64,000 nt of DNA from Mermis nigrescens (lineage: Eukaryota > Nematoda > Enoplea > Mermithida > Mermithidae), in NCBI GenBank assembly GCA_036768485.1, contig JAVLUZ010000165.1, positions 868,001 to 932,000 on the forward strand. Reading direction: 5' to 3'. Shown piece by piece: positions 47,290-58,723 of this stretch (the first letter of the stretch is position 1; the number at the start of each line of letters is the position of its first letter). The position numbers were made by a program, and so were the translations under genes. The notes beneath the pieces are model-generated. The model ran no database searches and was not told the origin of the DNA. It saw only the letters and a program-made list of their open reading frames with translations.

Positions 47290-47430
47290 GCACATCAGAA
47301 TCCGCCAGCCAGACCCCTACCTCAGAAACTAATTTTTCTGAATTTTTCGTTTTCCTGCAATTTTTCGATCTCGATGCATGAAGCTCATTGAGAAACGCCG
47401 AAAAACGGTGTTCTTGCCCTACCATAAATT
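47290..47430 (-). repeat. F1 repeat fragment
   Basis: GAAGCTCATTGAGAAACGCC and AAAAACGGTGTTCTTGCC match the F1 core. The ends are lost. Confidence 0.55.
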
Positions 47431-47830
47431 TGTCAGCAGAGCTTGTTTATAGGTAAATATTCCTGCACGGAACATAAAATACGAGAAAACCACCCATCTA
47501 GCAGCAGGCGAGGGGATTTTGTCATTCGATATATAGAGGCATAACAAAGTCAAAAGCAGGAAAGCCCTTCCTAAAATCTTCTCAAACTCAATTTAATCTT
47601 TTTCTATGTGATATCTTTATTTTGTCCCGCATAAGATTATTAATGCTTAATGCAGATTTGTTTCAAATTTTCAATGCCTACTTAGTATCATAAGTAACCC
47701 AAGGGGAATATAACCACAATGGTAGGAATCTATTGGCAAAAGCATAGTGCAAATTGAACAAGCAAAATATAGCTCAGATGGCTAAACGATTTAATGAAGA
47801 AAATTAAGCAGCATCTCGCGATAAGAGGTA

Positions 47831-48373
47831 TAGTCTGTTTCATTTATTCCAGAGCTCTTTAGTCAATTTTTTGAGGGCTACAGTAAGCGAAACAAGACGA
47901 ATTACTGTAATTCGGCAGATCAGCTTGGTGAGGGCGAGTGGCCTGATTGCTTCTATTTTTAATGCACTAATTCGCCCATATAAATTTAAATTAAGCACTA
48001 AATCAGTGCTTGGACATACTACAGTAAATGTGCTAAACAAAAAGCTGTTGGCTGGAATCGAACCGGGTTGCTTCGACTACAAGCAAAGATTTTACCACTG
48101 AGCTATGCGGGAGTTCGCGACGTTTCTTAACATCTTAGTCTATTGTGTTCAAAGTGTCAACTTAGGATAAGTTGAATGCGCGATTTTTATCTTTAAATTA
48201 ATCGATCTGCTGGAGGACGACAATAAATTATGCCACGAAACTCTTATTGAAAAATTCTTCTTTACTTGGTAGCTATAGTCAGATCTGTGACCTAAAGTGA
48301 ATAAGAAAGTAGGGGTTACTGTAACCTCCGAAAAAATTAATTGAAAAAGCACTTGGATAAATGAAACAGGCTA
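47831..48373. mobile_element. TAGTCTGTTTCATTTA-ended element carrying a tRNA-like segment
   Basis: Ends TAGTCTGTTTCATTTATTCC and, inverted, GGATAAATGAAACAGGCTA. The 500-bp interior is unlike other family members and contains a tRNA-like sequence on the minus strand (48044-48113). It abuts another family member at 48374. Confidence 0.7.
48044..48113 (-). pseudogene. tRNA-like sequence, probably decayed or tRNA-derived
   Basis: On the minus strand it has an A box (TAGCTCAGTGGTA) and a perfect B box (GGTTCGATTCC) at tRNA spacing. An anticodon-like arm CTTTG/CGAAG lies around TTGTAG. The loop is 8 bases instead of 7, the T stem has mismatches, and the 3' end does not pair with the 5' CTCCCGC acceptor strand. 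A working tRNA is unlikely; a Pol III promoter remnant is plausible. Confidence 0.6.
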
Positions 48374-48583
48374 CAGCATTAAGGTTTCTAAAAAAATTTA
48401 AATTGATTACAAAAGTGTTTTAAACTAATGCGTTAAATATGACATTCTACAGTATAACGTGTTATATGGAGACGTATGCTATTGCCAAGCCACATTACTG
48501 CATCAATATTTTAAACCACTTTTGTTGCCTGATTCTTACGGGAAAATTTAAAAGAAAACCGCAAAGTTAAATGAAACAGACTA
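48374..48583. mobile_element. TAGTCTGTTTCA family element, left end lost
   Basis: The body matches 41150-41337 closely (GTTTTAAACTAATGCGTTAA, CACTTTTGTTGCCTGATTCT, AAAGTTAAATGAAACAGACT). Confidence 0.75.
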
Positions 48584-48739
48584 TAGGTACTTAAGCAAAG
48601 CATACACACAGCGCATTGGCTTAAATTGACCACCGATGGAATGGCAGGAAATTAATTTGAGTTGCTTCGCTTGAAGTCTGAAATACAATAACAAAAAATT
48701 TATGTTATAACCGCGCGGATAAATAACTTACTCACCCTT

Positions 48740-48884
48740 TTTTAACGCTTTCCCAGTTGAAAATTCATTGAGTTAGGGTTAACCCCAATGGTCACTAACT
48801 CACCCAAAATAAGGTTAACTCTATTGAAAAAGCCATGGGTTAACCCTATTTAGGGTTGAGTTAGAGTTAACTCTGACAACACTA
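48740..48884 (-). mobile_element. hAT-like end with GGGTTAACCC palindromes
   Basis: On the minus strand it starts TAGTGTTGTCAGAGTTAACT. Repeated GGGTTAAC/GAGTTA motifs follow, several palindromic. The terminus resembles hAT ends, and subterminal repeats are usual there. The partner end was not found. Confidence 0.4.
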
Positions 48885-48889
48885 GTCGT

Positions 48890-50245
48890 ATTATGTATTT
48901 AAAAAAATCACTAAATGTATTTCGCCTTCATTATACTTGTATGTGCTCGTGTCGATGAAACCTATTTTTGGCTTATTTTTAGTCATCAACAATGAAAAAA
49001 TTTTCCTGCTCGATCAAAAGTAAATTTTGACTGAGAACACATAAATTTTCATGTTTGATCAAAACTAAATTTTACTCTTGTATAAAATTAATTTTAATTC
49101 TCGATCAAAGCAAAATTTTTGTGACATCATAATACTAATTTTAGTGGTAGCCAATTACACGCTAATTGTTTGCTTAGATACAACAGATTATTTTTTACAG
49201 TGTACAGGCAGAAAAAATACTTATATGAAATATATTACGAAAGCACAGATTAGACAAGCAATGCCAGCTTTTTCTTCAGTAACCACTCAAGCCGACTTTG
49301 TCCAATACCGAATTCTTTGTAAAGCAATAATTGCTTAGGCATACTCCTGATGAACATTGCACATCGGTTTTGCAATAGCCCGCAGTGCTAACTCTAACCC
49401 GAAACTCTCGGGAGAACACATGTTCTATTATGTACAGAAATAAGACTTGCACTCACAATCGTCTTCGCAGAATGCATTGGCTTCGAAATCACCTAATTAA
49501 TCAATGAATCAATATCAATATAAAATTAGATAAATACAATTTTTATAATCATAAATATTAAATTTAATAAATAGTAATTGGTAAATTATTAATAATTTTC
49601 CTAATAGTTGAACCATTTGTAATATTAAATTAGGTATGTACATATGTACTTTGGTCAACTTTTTCCTGATTCATTTTCGATTCAATCGTTTTTTGGAAAT
49701 TTCGATTATTAAGTAAGATGACAAACATACGTGTAACAGCTGCAAATTGTGGGTAGATGTCCCGGCTATCTTCTTAGTTTTGAAGTAGATTATCAACATT
49801 TCTTCGACAAAAATAGAAAAAAACATGAAAATGGTTAAAAAAGTAATGTATTACATTTTTGATAACAAACATACTCGAGCATCAACCCCTAATTCTCATA
49901 GTCTTATGAAATACAGAAAGTACCACAAGTTAAAATCAGGAGTCCACATTGGGGGTTCTGGATTTTCAGAATGGATTGTGGACATACCTCACTATGCCCA
50001 TGTGGCATGACAGCTAAGGCCTACGAAAGTATAAATAATTAGGTTAATTAAGCTAAAAAAATTTGTACGGTAAATGACAAGAATTTTGTCGAAAGAATAG
50101 CGAGAAACATCTGGCTAGCCCTGACTGAACGAAAGAGTTCCAGATGTAAACTTCTTCTTCTTAAATAGATCACAAATTTCAACAGTGCATGTGCGAATCT
50201 TCTTTAGCACAAGATATTATGCATGGTAAAACTACTCTCCGCGAT
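48890..50245. other. No gene seen
   Basis: At 48990-49110 the phrase CTCGATCAAAAGTAAATTTT occurs in three diverged copies. At 49940-50005 there is an F2-like fragment (CCACATTGGGGGTTCTGG, ATGCCCATGTGG). No coding signal. Confidence 0.45.
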
Positions 50246-50249
50246 CCTA

Positions 50250-50580
50250 AGAACGCTTAGACCCCCTAGAATTGCCGATTTTACGAAAAAATAGTAGAAA
50301 TATGTTTTTTTAAGTCTTTAAGCGAACTTTTGACTCTAAAATACTGTACCTACGCGCTTAGCGCCATACACTTATTTTTGGACTAATTCACATGAATTTT
50401 TTACTAATATTTATTTGTAAAATGTTTCTACGTTTTTATTGTTTTTATCTTACAGGAAAAAACGAGCACCGTCTGAAACGTCGAAAAAACAAAGTTTCCG
50501 AAGTTTAATGCTCTTTAAAAACAGTGTTTACAAATTTTTGTGCGTTGATCGCCTTCTTCCCCAATTCCACTACTATACAT
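50250..50580 (+). repeat. F3 repeat
   Basis: CCCCCTAGAATTGCCGATTT, then the hairpin remnant GCGCTTAGCGC (50354-50364), then ACGTTTTTATTG and AACGAGCACCGTCTGAAACG. The stem is still paired with a shorter loop. Confidence 0.6.
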
Positions 50581-50749
50581 ACATGTAGGATGCGTAGGTC
50601 GAATATCGCTAGTGAAACGTCAAAAATTCTGTACTGGGGATCTCTGGGGGTATTCTGGATTCTAAGCGTCCAGTTTTTTCCCGTTGATTCTACTTAGTTG
50701 GTCTATGATTAACGTAAAACACTGATTTGCACTTGTTTCCAAAGTTATC

Positions 50750-51030
50750 TAAAACAAGCTGTCGAATGGAGATAAGACAAGCACGTTAGATGGAGAAGGG
50801 TCAAAGGACAGCTAGCTAGACCCTCAGAATGGAAAAACGATGAATATTTCGGGATAAATGAGGCAAACTAAAGGCTAAAACAAATAAATATCGTACTTTT
50901 CGAAATCGCTTAAATCGACCAGAAACTTTTAAAATAATGTAGTTGCTACTTCAACATTTATACAAGTTTTTAAAATCATTCTCGCCTAAAAATGCTCCCT
51001 AACTGACCCTTGAGAGCAGCGGAACTCCAG
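50750..51030 (+). repeat. F4 repeat
   Basis: GGGATAAATGAGGCAAACTA, then TTTTTAAAATCATTCTCGCC, then AAATGCTCCCTAACTGACCC. Confidence 0.5.
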
Positions 51031-51689
51031 ATTGGCCGCGATGCACATACATTTATGTTTAAAATAGTTTAATTGTAGCTCTTGCATACTAGTTTTAATA
51101 TTTGCATATGTATTTACTTCTTTTTTTATATAGTACTAGTTTTTCTGTTTTTCTTTATAGTTTGGGGTAATGATAATATGAATCTACTATGCATGTTTTT
51201 TAAATCACATTGCACTCTCTCATCCTGGTCTATTCATATGCGTGAGTGAGTATACTAAGATATTGCAATTGTACTGTGCAAGCTTGACATTCGCGTATCA
51301 GCCTATATTATAGGCTACATTTTTCATTTATACACAGGAATGCACAAACGTTTACCAGTGCGTTGGCATGTTTAATTTCTACATTTGATAAAAGTATTAT
51401 TCAGTTAATCAGGTCTGGCACGGCATAATTGTAGTACTGGGGACCTATGCTTTTAGTGTACATATGCACCGAATGTACCTATTATATGGTAAGACAAGTG
51501 ATGCACCAGGTTTATTAAAGAAAGTTATAAATTATATTACAAAAACGTATCATTACCGTATTACAATGCAAAAAATTGCGCGCACGCATGCAGTGAACTG
51601 TTTTTAACATGGTTTTTTCGCGAATGTGCAGCATTCTCATAAGCCAAATCGAAAGTGCTGCCATATCTTTCTGGCTACATGAATTCATC
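51031..51689. other. No gene seen
   Basis: AT-rich, no matched repeats. Confidence 0.45.
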
Positions 51690-52400
51690 TATGTAGCTTT
51701 TGATGAAAAGATCGCACATCCTGTTCATTCATTTAAACATCGATTTCACCCATTTCAAATAATTTTTGACATTATTGGTGTGTGTGCCAGTAAGTGGGTC
51801 AATAAAGTTTTCATTGTGGGTAACATTTTGATAGATGTAGTTACGATTACGAATCTGGTCTATACCATTATCAGTAGTTCATGAATGGCTGTGAATGAGA
51901 GATCCTGGAAGCACGGTATCCTCAGTGATAGGCAAAAGGGTAAGGTATCATGGCGATCCACATACCAATTGTAGCCCAGCTAAGAAGCGGTATTGTACAA
52001 GCCAAAGACCCAGTGTTGAGGTAAGCGCATATTTCTGCAACTATGATACTTTGCCTTGACCATGACAGACTCGCTGATGTGTACTACAACTCCTATACTA
52101 CAATACTTCAAATCCCTAGTCTGATTGGTTGGTGTAACAACTTCCAAGAGCAGGTATTGCGCATATACTGATAACAGTCAACTCCAGTATGACCGTTATT
52201 GCCTAAATGCAGGCAAATTGTGTTTACCGGAGTTTTCGAGGCCCAATAGAAGCATAATTGGCCAATTTTGGTCAAAAAAGATGCATATTGGCAAAGTAAT
52301 TGTCAGTGTAAATCGACTCCTTAGTGCAGCAATCAGAACAGCGCCAAATGTATCCATTGATTTTTGACTTCTCCTTATTTAGGGTAAAATCGTGTGTGCA
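51690..52400 (-). pseudogene. Merlin / ISXO2-like (IS1595-type) transposase relic
   Basis: On the minus strand, GYIWRCSDCCTKESI at about 52305-52360 matches the N-terminal W-x-C..C...SiR segment of ISXO2-like transposases. HNENFIDPLTGTHTNNV followed by a KxxLKWVK-like stretch at about 51735-51820 matches their C-terminal VNHSxNFVdPxTGaHTNxIE...W..vK block, the signature around the last catalytic residue. The two blocks lie about 500 bp apart, close to the family's spacing. Several stops and frameshifts separate them, so the gene is dead. Merlin elements occur in many invertebrates and in vertebrates. Confidence 0.75.
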
Positions 52401-52660
52401 GCCAACACAAAGAATGCGATATATGTATCTTTTGATGCGTCTTGAACTGACCTACAATCGATGAGTGACATTTTATTCATTTTATCACTTTATTGCTTTA
52501 ATTCCATCCCTTGTCTCACTAAGACACTAGTATTAAATAGCTCTTTGTTGATCGGGAGAAAATTCTTGCATCATGAAAATATTATCTTCGAAGAGTTCGG
52601 ATTGTCAAAGAATGCAAAATGCATACATTATATTTTCATGCATTTTGAGCTGAGCTACCA

Positions 52661-53281
52661 TTGCCGAGCGACCTCATATTTATTTTATTACTTTATTGCT
52701 TTCATTTAAGCCTTCGAAATACTGATAAGCTACTCCTCTTATCACAATATAGTACGTATAATGAATATACCTTGTCTTACTACAATATGGTACGTATAAT
52801 GTATATACCCTGTAAAAGTACAGATCTCGGTTACTACAATTACGCCACTGACACTATTAACCCATCTAAGGCCAACACTGTGAAGTACGTTCACCAGGCA
52901 TGCTTTTTACTAGATTTTGGAACCAAAAGCGCGATTCATGAAGTAAAATTTTTTCTATCTGGCCCCTATCTACACATTTCTTTGCAGAAAAACCATAATA
53001 AAAAACGTACTTGTGTGTCAATTTTTAGTATTTCTCAATACAAGTTCAAAAATTGCAATGTAAAAAGGTGGTTACATACTGATTTACGTGCTTTTGACGT
53101 TTACTGTAGATCTCACAGTATGGATTCCTGTTTCCGTAAAAATTCTTCAAAATTCTGTTTATCAATGAACGTGGAGTGGGCAATGTTCTGGGCATTGTAT
53201 TATGCTAATGCATCTCACCTTAATACTGTAGGTTGCCTGGTGAACAATGTTTTTTGTGTTGGCCAAGAGTCAATTTTTTAA
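52661..53281 (+). CDS. Unrecognised 206-codon open frame
   Basis: This is the longest open frame in the window not made of simple repeats. It is moderately cysteine- and aromatic-rich (SHSMDSCFRKNSSKFCLSMN; VEWAMFWALYYANASHLN). I see no signal peptide, membrane segment or family motif. The first 45 codons overlap a doubled GTACGTATAATG-ATATACC phrase. It lies next to the Merlin relic but on the other strand. It could be a chance frame or a decayed exon. Confidence 0.2.
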   Translation: MPSDLIFILLLYCFHLSLRNTDKLLLLSQYSTYNEYTLSYYNMVRIMYIPCKSTDLGYYNYATDTINPSKANTVKYVHQACFLLDFGTKSAIHEVKFFLSGPYLHISLQKNHNKKRTCVSIFSISQYKFKNCNVKRWLHTDLRAFDVYCRSHSMDSCFRKNSSKFCLSMNVEWAMFWALYYANASHLNTVGCLVNNVFCVGQESIF

Positions 53282-53289
53282 TGTTGGCC

Positions 53290-54014
53290 ATAGGAGGGTT
53301 AAGACTCATGCACGATTGCTTTGGACTATAATATGTTCCTTTAAATTGATTTTGCGTCTTATTTGCATCAGACTCAACAATTTGCTCTTGATAGTTCCTT
53401 CGCAATTTACAAGACTTAATAACCAATTTGTGCGTCTATTGAGATGTGTGGTTGACAAATTTTGACGAAACTCGGTCCTAGTCATCAGATGTTATTTGTA
53501 CCACTTAAAATTGCGCTTTTTATTTTAGCTGTTTAAACTGAACAGTCGTCTGTAATCAAATATACCTAACTGATCCATACTTACTTTCCATATACTATCA
53601 GAATATTGTTCGGTGCATCGAGAGATTTATGAAATAATGTGTGATCTTAAGAATCATAAATTTGCGAATTTAAAGTAGAATTGCATGTTTTTGGCGTCTA
53701 ATATCATTAAGCAGACACTGTTATTTAAATTGACATCAGAATGTAAATGACACCCAAAAATTTACGGCTCTTGGGATTGAAGTTTCAAAAAATGTTTTTT
53801 ATGCCAATAGATGGAGATTAATAAGAAACGTAAAGTGATGCTTTTCTTTTAGGATCTACATTTTCTCGCTCTCTTTTGACCAGCTGAAAATCGTTGTATT
53901 CTTAGAACCAAGCCCCCTAAATTTAGGCCCTCCTCGTGTATTACTGTAATAATCTTCCTATTAAAGTTAGCAGCTTGCAAATCGAGAGTTATGAATATTT
54001 TCTATAAAACGTAT
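53290..54014. other. No gene seen; F1 fragment at 53740-53945
   Basis: ATGCCAATAGATGGAGATTA and AAGAAACGTAAAGTGATGC identify a diverged minus-strand F1 core. The rest is featureless. Confidence 0.5.
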
Positions 54015-54023
54015 TGTTTGAAG

Positions 54024-55367
54024 CGGTCTAGGACATTTGGGCATGGCCCTATTGGCGCAGCCATTTTAAAAAGCCTAGCACATCAATTTTGGCACATCAA
54101 CAGTTTGACAAAGGCTGTTTTGGTGTGGCTGTTCTGGCGTAACCGGTTTGCTGCAGATATTTTGGTGCATCTGTTTTGGTTACATTAATTACATAATGAA
54201 CATAAATGTCTCATATAGACAGAAACATTGTGCAGTCGAAAAATTTTGTTGGGCTATTCATTTAAATCACTATATTTGTGGCATGATCAAAAATCAGGGG
54301 TTCTCCAGCATCATGAATTTTCTATGATAAAAAAGCAAAAGATTGAAAGTTACGTCAAAAGCACAATTTTCTGATGTTTTTTGTGCGGCCCGTTGGCATA
54401 AAAAGAAGGAAGAGACAAAAAATTGAATAGACAGGAATTCTGATTTAAATATTATTTATGTATATCTACAATAAAATTGATTACATGATCTATAATTTCT
54501 GTAATTATATTATTAATTTAGCATCCATAAAAAATGGAATTGTGTGGTCTGCAAAACCTTCTGTTAATTGCTAAAGTAGATAGGTCCATAACTCTGATTT
54601 TTTATGCTCATGTGATTTGCATGATTTCAATCATGCCTATGTGAGTGCTCATAGAACATGAATACTTATACACATTTGAGTACATTTCTGATTTTATTTT
54701 CGAAACAAAAAAGCTTTTTTTAGTTTTGATGGCAGTACATCATTAATAAGATGCACAAATTTTATGCTGTGATGGAATAAATTGATCATTGTTTACTTTT
54801 TAGTTGTCTACTCCTGAATTTTGCTACAAACAAAATCATGAGATATGAAACTTTATTCTCTGAAGATCGTAAAAGAGCTCTCATTTCGTTTGCTTCTTCA
54901 GTCATGTTGCTCTATGAAAGAAAAGCGTTAGAGCAAACACTCTGAAATTGGCAGCATCTACAGATGGATGTTGCATTTTTGTTGTACATATTTTAGTGGG
55001 GGGCTGAGGAATATTATCGCCCTGATTTACCCAATCATCAAATTTCTTATAACATATTCATATGCGTGATAGGTAGTACTTACTCATGTACTACATAGTC
55101 ATAGATGTACATTCATATGTACATGTACTCATACACATAAATATATACATAAGCGCCCATTTCTCTTGCGCCAAAATGGCCGCACCAAAATAGCTGCGCC
55201 AAAACGTCCCTACATGAGAAGAATACTGTTGCGCCAAAACAGCTACGCCAAAATGACGGCGCAAAAATGTTCCTGCGCCAAAATGTCCTTGCACCAAAAC
55301 GGCTGCGCCAAAATGGTTGCGCCAAAGTGGTCGCACCAAACAGGCTGCGCCCAAACTCTCCATTCTG
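54024..55367. mobile_element. Second foldback-type element, diverged
   Basis: The left end CGGTCTAGGACATTTGGG matches the right end of the 6162-8294 element base for base over its first 11 bases. The right end, inverted, is CAGAATGGAGAGTTTGGG, the same length to the first repeat unit. Arms of diverged 14-15-bp units (TTTTGGCGCAGCC type) follow: 54042-54185 and 55164-55355. The flanking 9-mers TGTTTGAAG and TGTCCAAAG agree at six of nine positions, so a decayed target duplication is plausible. The interior has no transposase. Confidence 0.7.
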
Positions 55368-55670
55368 TGTCCAAAGATGAAGAAGCAACTAAAAATAGTT
55401 TTTTCATTATTATATTGTTTGTAATTCATATATCTTGATGAATTGTAAATAAATTTCGTCAAAATTAATGCTAAAAATTTGTATAAAAAATAAAAAAATT
55501 TTTTTTAAAAATTGTTGTTTTTTAAATTTCAATTTGTTATTGAAATTTCCCCATGCATAAGAATTGATCAGGCTTTGCTGCACTTCCGATTTTAGTGTGA
55601 AACTTCATCTACATAATTTCCCAAATAAAATAACCTTGGTTGTAATTTTTGCTATCCATGTATGTTTCAG

Positions 55671-55943
55671 GATCACTCAACTCTCTACTTAGAAGAACAA
55701 GAGCTTCGATGTGGCCATTTAAAAACGTCAAACATCGACTATTTAGTGTTGGTCACGGAAGGAAGTGAGCTGCAGATACTGCCATCTCTGCATCATGCAA
55801 AACTAAATCTGAAAACGTTGCAGATGGAATACAAATTGCGAAATAATTACATTTTAATCGATCACACACAATCATGGTGGCGCATTCACCAATACAGATG
55901 TTTTGTTCGAAAGTATTGTTTTGGAAATAAGAAATTGAAGTGA
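55671..55943 (+). CDS. Putative terminal exon of an unrecognised gene
   Basis: A good acceptor (CCATGTATGTTTCAG) is followed by 90 open codons ending in TGA. The start is DHSTLYLEEQELRCGHLKTS, with YILIDHTQSWWRIHQYRCF further on. I do not recognise the protein. A degraded copy with the same acceptor and 3' flank lies at 41885-42410. There the frame is broken, so this copy may have been kept by selection or may simply be younger. Upstream exons were not found within the window. Confidence 0.45.
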   Translation, partial: DHSTLYLEEQELRCGHLKTSNIDYLVLVTEGSELQILPSLHHAKLNLKTLQMEYKLRNNYILIDHTQSWWRIHQYRCFVRKYCFGNKKLK

Positions 55944-56214
55944 CACAACAAAATGTGTTTCTTATGAATACTAATGTGATTTATGCGCATTTTTTCAATG
56001 CATAGTGAAATTGTGCTTCATATTAGCATGCACCCAGCCTATTTCATCATTCGCAATACCTTAACTCGACGTCATTATGATTGATCAGTGATGATATCCA
56101 GAAATTAAAAAATTTGCTGCGTACATGTGACAGATTGGCTATTTTTTATTTGCATCTAATTTACGTGTACATACATACATCGTTTTGAAATGCGCATTCT
56201 TATTTTTGATGTCA

Positions 56215-56467
56215 TGCTCATACGTGGGCAGCAAGAAAATTCAGGGTCCAAAAATGGCCTTAAAAATGGTGGTATGGCAAAAAAACACCATTTTTCGACG
56301 TTTCTCATCGAGCACTATCCATTGGCATCAAAAAATTGCGAAGAAAACGGAAAATTTTTCAAAAATTGAATTCTAGGGGGGTATTTTGATTTCTGGTGGT
56401 CGGGTTATTCTGGTTTCTCGGATGAGGGGGTGCATACCCCCAAACCCCCAACGCCCAGGTGTGGTTG
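56215..56467 (+). repeat. F1 repeat
   Basis: ATACGTGGGCAGCAAGAAAA at the left. CACCATTTTTCGACGTTTCT, CATTGGCATCAAAAAATTGC, and AACGCCCAGGTGTGG at the right. One of the cleanest copies. Confidence 0.85.
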
Positions 56468-57640
56468 TGCTATAACATTGCACACCAATTTCGCAAAATC
56501 ATCCGAATTGATGGCGTGAATTGATCACAAATGCAGGGGGACAGGTAGCGCTATCTTCTTAGCTGTCACAAAGATCAGATATGTACAGAAAGATTTGCTG
56601 ACAGAGGACAGAATGGAACCCCTTATTTTCATATTAGTAGCAAAGATAATTCGAAAAATCCGTCCATTATGCGTAAAATATCGAGTTTTGCCGTTCAACT
56701 GATAGGCTGAATCATTTCAAATGAAAAAAGTAATAAGATTTCTGAATCGTATAAAAAATCATAAAATTAGTCTAAAACTCGGCTCAAAACTAAAAAACGC
56801 AAAACTCTGCTAAACACAGCAAGTCTCCTTCACATTCTCTGGTGCTCAGAGTTGAATAAAAAATGTCAAGTATGATGCGAAGCGCGAAAACGCTTAGAAT
56901 TTGTGTCAGGAGGAATAAATAAAAGTTTTTATTGGTGGAGGGAGAGGGGAAGCGGCTGCGCATTCCTGCTACCCCTCCCCCACGTCCGCCATTGAATATC
57001 TGATTATATTGTATTGGTGCTAGGTGATATGAGTAAAATATCTCTAGAACCAAGAGCATTTGAAAGATTCAGGAAACGTTCCTCGCCAAACACTACAGCT
57101 ATTTGTGATTATAAAAGCTAAAATTATAATTTATTTGCAGAAACATTCCTAAATTTGATGCTATATCAGGAAATCGCCCGTTTGCACTCGAAAAATGTGC
57201 TGTTTCACTTCAGATGGAATTGTTGTGAATAGCCACCTGGTTTGAACGAGCGTTTTTATTCTGACTAACTAGACACCAACGTGAGCGAATATCAAGCCAT
57301 TCAATGTTAATAACAAATTTACATGTATTACACAGGGTCCTTCTACAGGCATTAAGTAAATAAATAATAAAACGATTAATCAAATATGATTATTGAACAC
57401 GAGCTTTAATATTGCAACACAAACGTTATATCAGCTTGTGTTTAGTAAAGAAACACTTAGTTCTCATTACACCTTCCCCTTTAGGACCAAATACCACGGA
57501 GGTGCAAAAGATAAACAAATACAAGCTAATACAATTTAAGAAAACTAATATGGGGCCAGAATAAGAATGGACCATAAAAACCAATCTCAACCTTGGCTAC
57601 CCTGCCCTAATTGCGAAATTTGCTATGATCCTAATGATCC
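56468..57640. other. No gene seen
   Basis: A GAAGCG hairpin remnant (GATGCGAAGCGCGAAAAC) is at about 56874. An F1/F2-style G-rich end is near 56940-56990. Otherwise nothing. Confidence 0.45.
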
Positions 57641-57659
57641 AATAGCTTTCTTGGCTGCA

Positions 57660-58060
57660 TGACTACGTAGGTAAGTAACTTTAATCTTGGCTCTATGCTA
57701 ACCGTGCAACCTTGTTGTAGACTTCAATGTAGTCAATTTCTTGCAGCCATACTAACCCATTTCATACCTTTGACACTTTAGCAGACTGTATACTCTAGCT
57801 AATTTATGCGCTTCACAAATTCTTGATTCTCAGATAAAATCTTGCTAGGACCAGTCAAACAGGGTTTCGGCCCATTCAAACTTTGTCCGGTTCTGTCCGA
57901 TTTGGTGTCGTAATGCAAAAATTGATAAAACCGCTGTGGTACTAGTCCTGCGTTATTCAGCATCATGTGGCACATGTCCGACTTTCCCATGCGCGTGACA
58001 TCATAATCTGTGCTGCAATGCGGCTTTTTTGCTGAAATGGACAAAATGAGTTGGTTTCAA
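57660..58060 (-). pseudogene. Possible copia-type retrotransposon integrase remnant
   Basis: Minus-strand text shows a faint match to the copia integrase C-terminal order. MLNNAGLVPQRFY resembles the LNxAgLpxxFW segment, and SLNGPKPCLTG resembles a LNGxTPyexwtG segment. Stops and shifts break it. The match is weak and could be chance. Confidence 0.3.
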
Positions 58061-58378
58061 CGTCTATCCATCCAGCACACTTGAAGTGTATAGGTGAGTG
58101 TAAAAAATCAATATTTTCAGCAGACTGCGCTGTACTCATCATAAGCGCAAATTTATTTTTAGCTTTAAGCTCCTAAACTGGGCAAGGTCGTTAAGTAATA
58201 CCTCTCTTGGTGAGCCGACCAGAGGCGTAGCCGGGATTTTGGTGGTGGGGGGACATAAAAATTTTTTAAGACTACTTTTGCATTGAGTGCCAGTAACGTT
58301 ATGCATCGTAAAACTGACTTTTTGGACCTTTATTAGTGTAGCTCAGTGTTTTTTTTGTACAATACAAAAAGTGTAAAG

Positions 58379-58723
58379 CGGCTCTAAGTGCCGAAAATTT
58401 TTTTGAATTTCTACCGTTTTCATGTATAGAATTTACGGCCTTTGTATTGACAAACATTTCGGAAATTATAAGTGGCACAAAGTGCCGATTAATTTAGTCA
58501 CGTTTTACCGCCCTCATCATTTTTTAGCTCTGTGAATACTAATAGTCTGACAGAGCAGAAAATTATCAAATTTGTACAAAACAATGTTGACAGTTTAAGC
58601 TTCTAACAAGAAAACTGCGAATTACTAACTTTGTCTGAAGATATTTTGAGTGATTCAGGCTTTTAAACGCAATGCTGGAGCTTCACAAAAAGAAAGAACA
58701 GTAACTGGCAGCGCTATGCGCTG
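58379..58723. repeat. Three hairpins with compensatory stems inside the hAT-like element
   Basis: 58379-58393 is GGCTC-TAA-GTGCC (one mismatch). 58474-58486 is GGCAC-AAA-GTGCC (fully paired). 58709-58723 is CAGCGC-TAT-GCGCTG (fully paired). Relative to the GGCGC/GCGCC form, both sides of the stem changed together in the last two. Confidence 0.75.

Noticed and set aside
57799..58044. 81-codon minus-strand frame as an intact gene
   Set aside because: At best a broken piece of a copia-type integrase; the match is weak and the flanks are full of stops.
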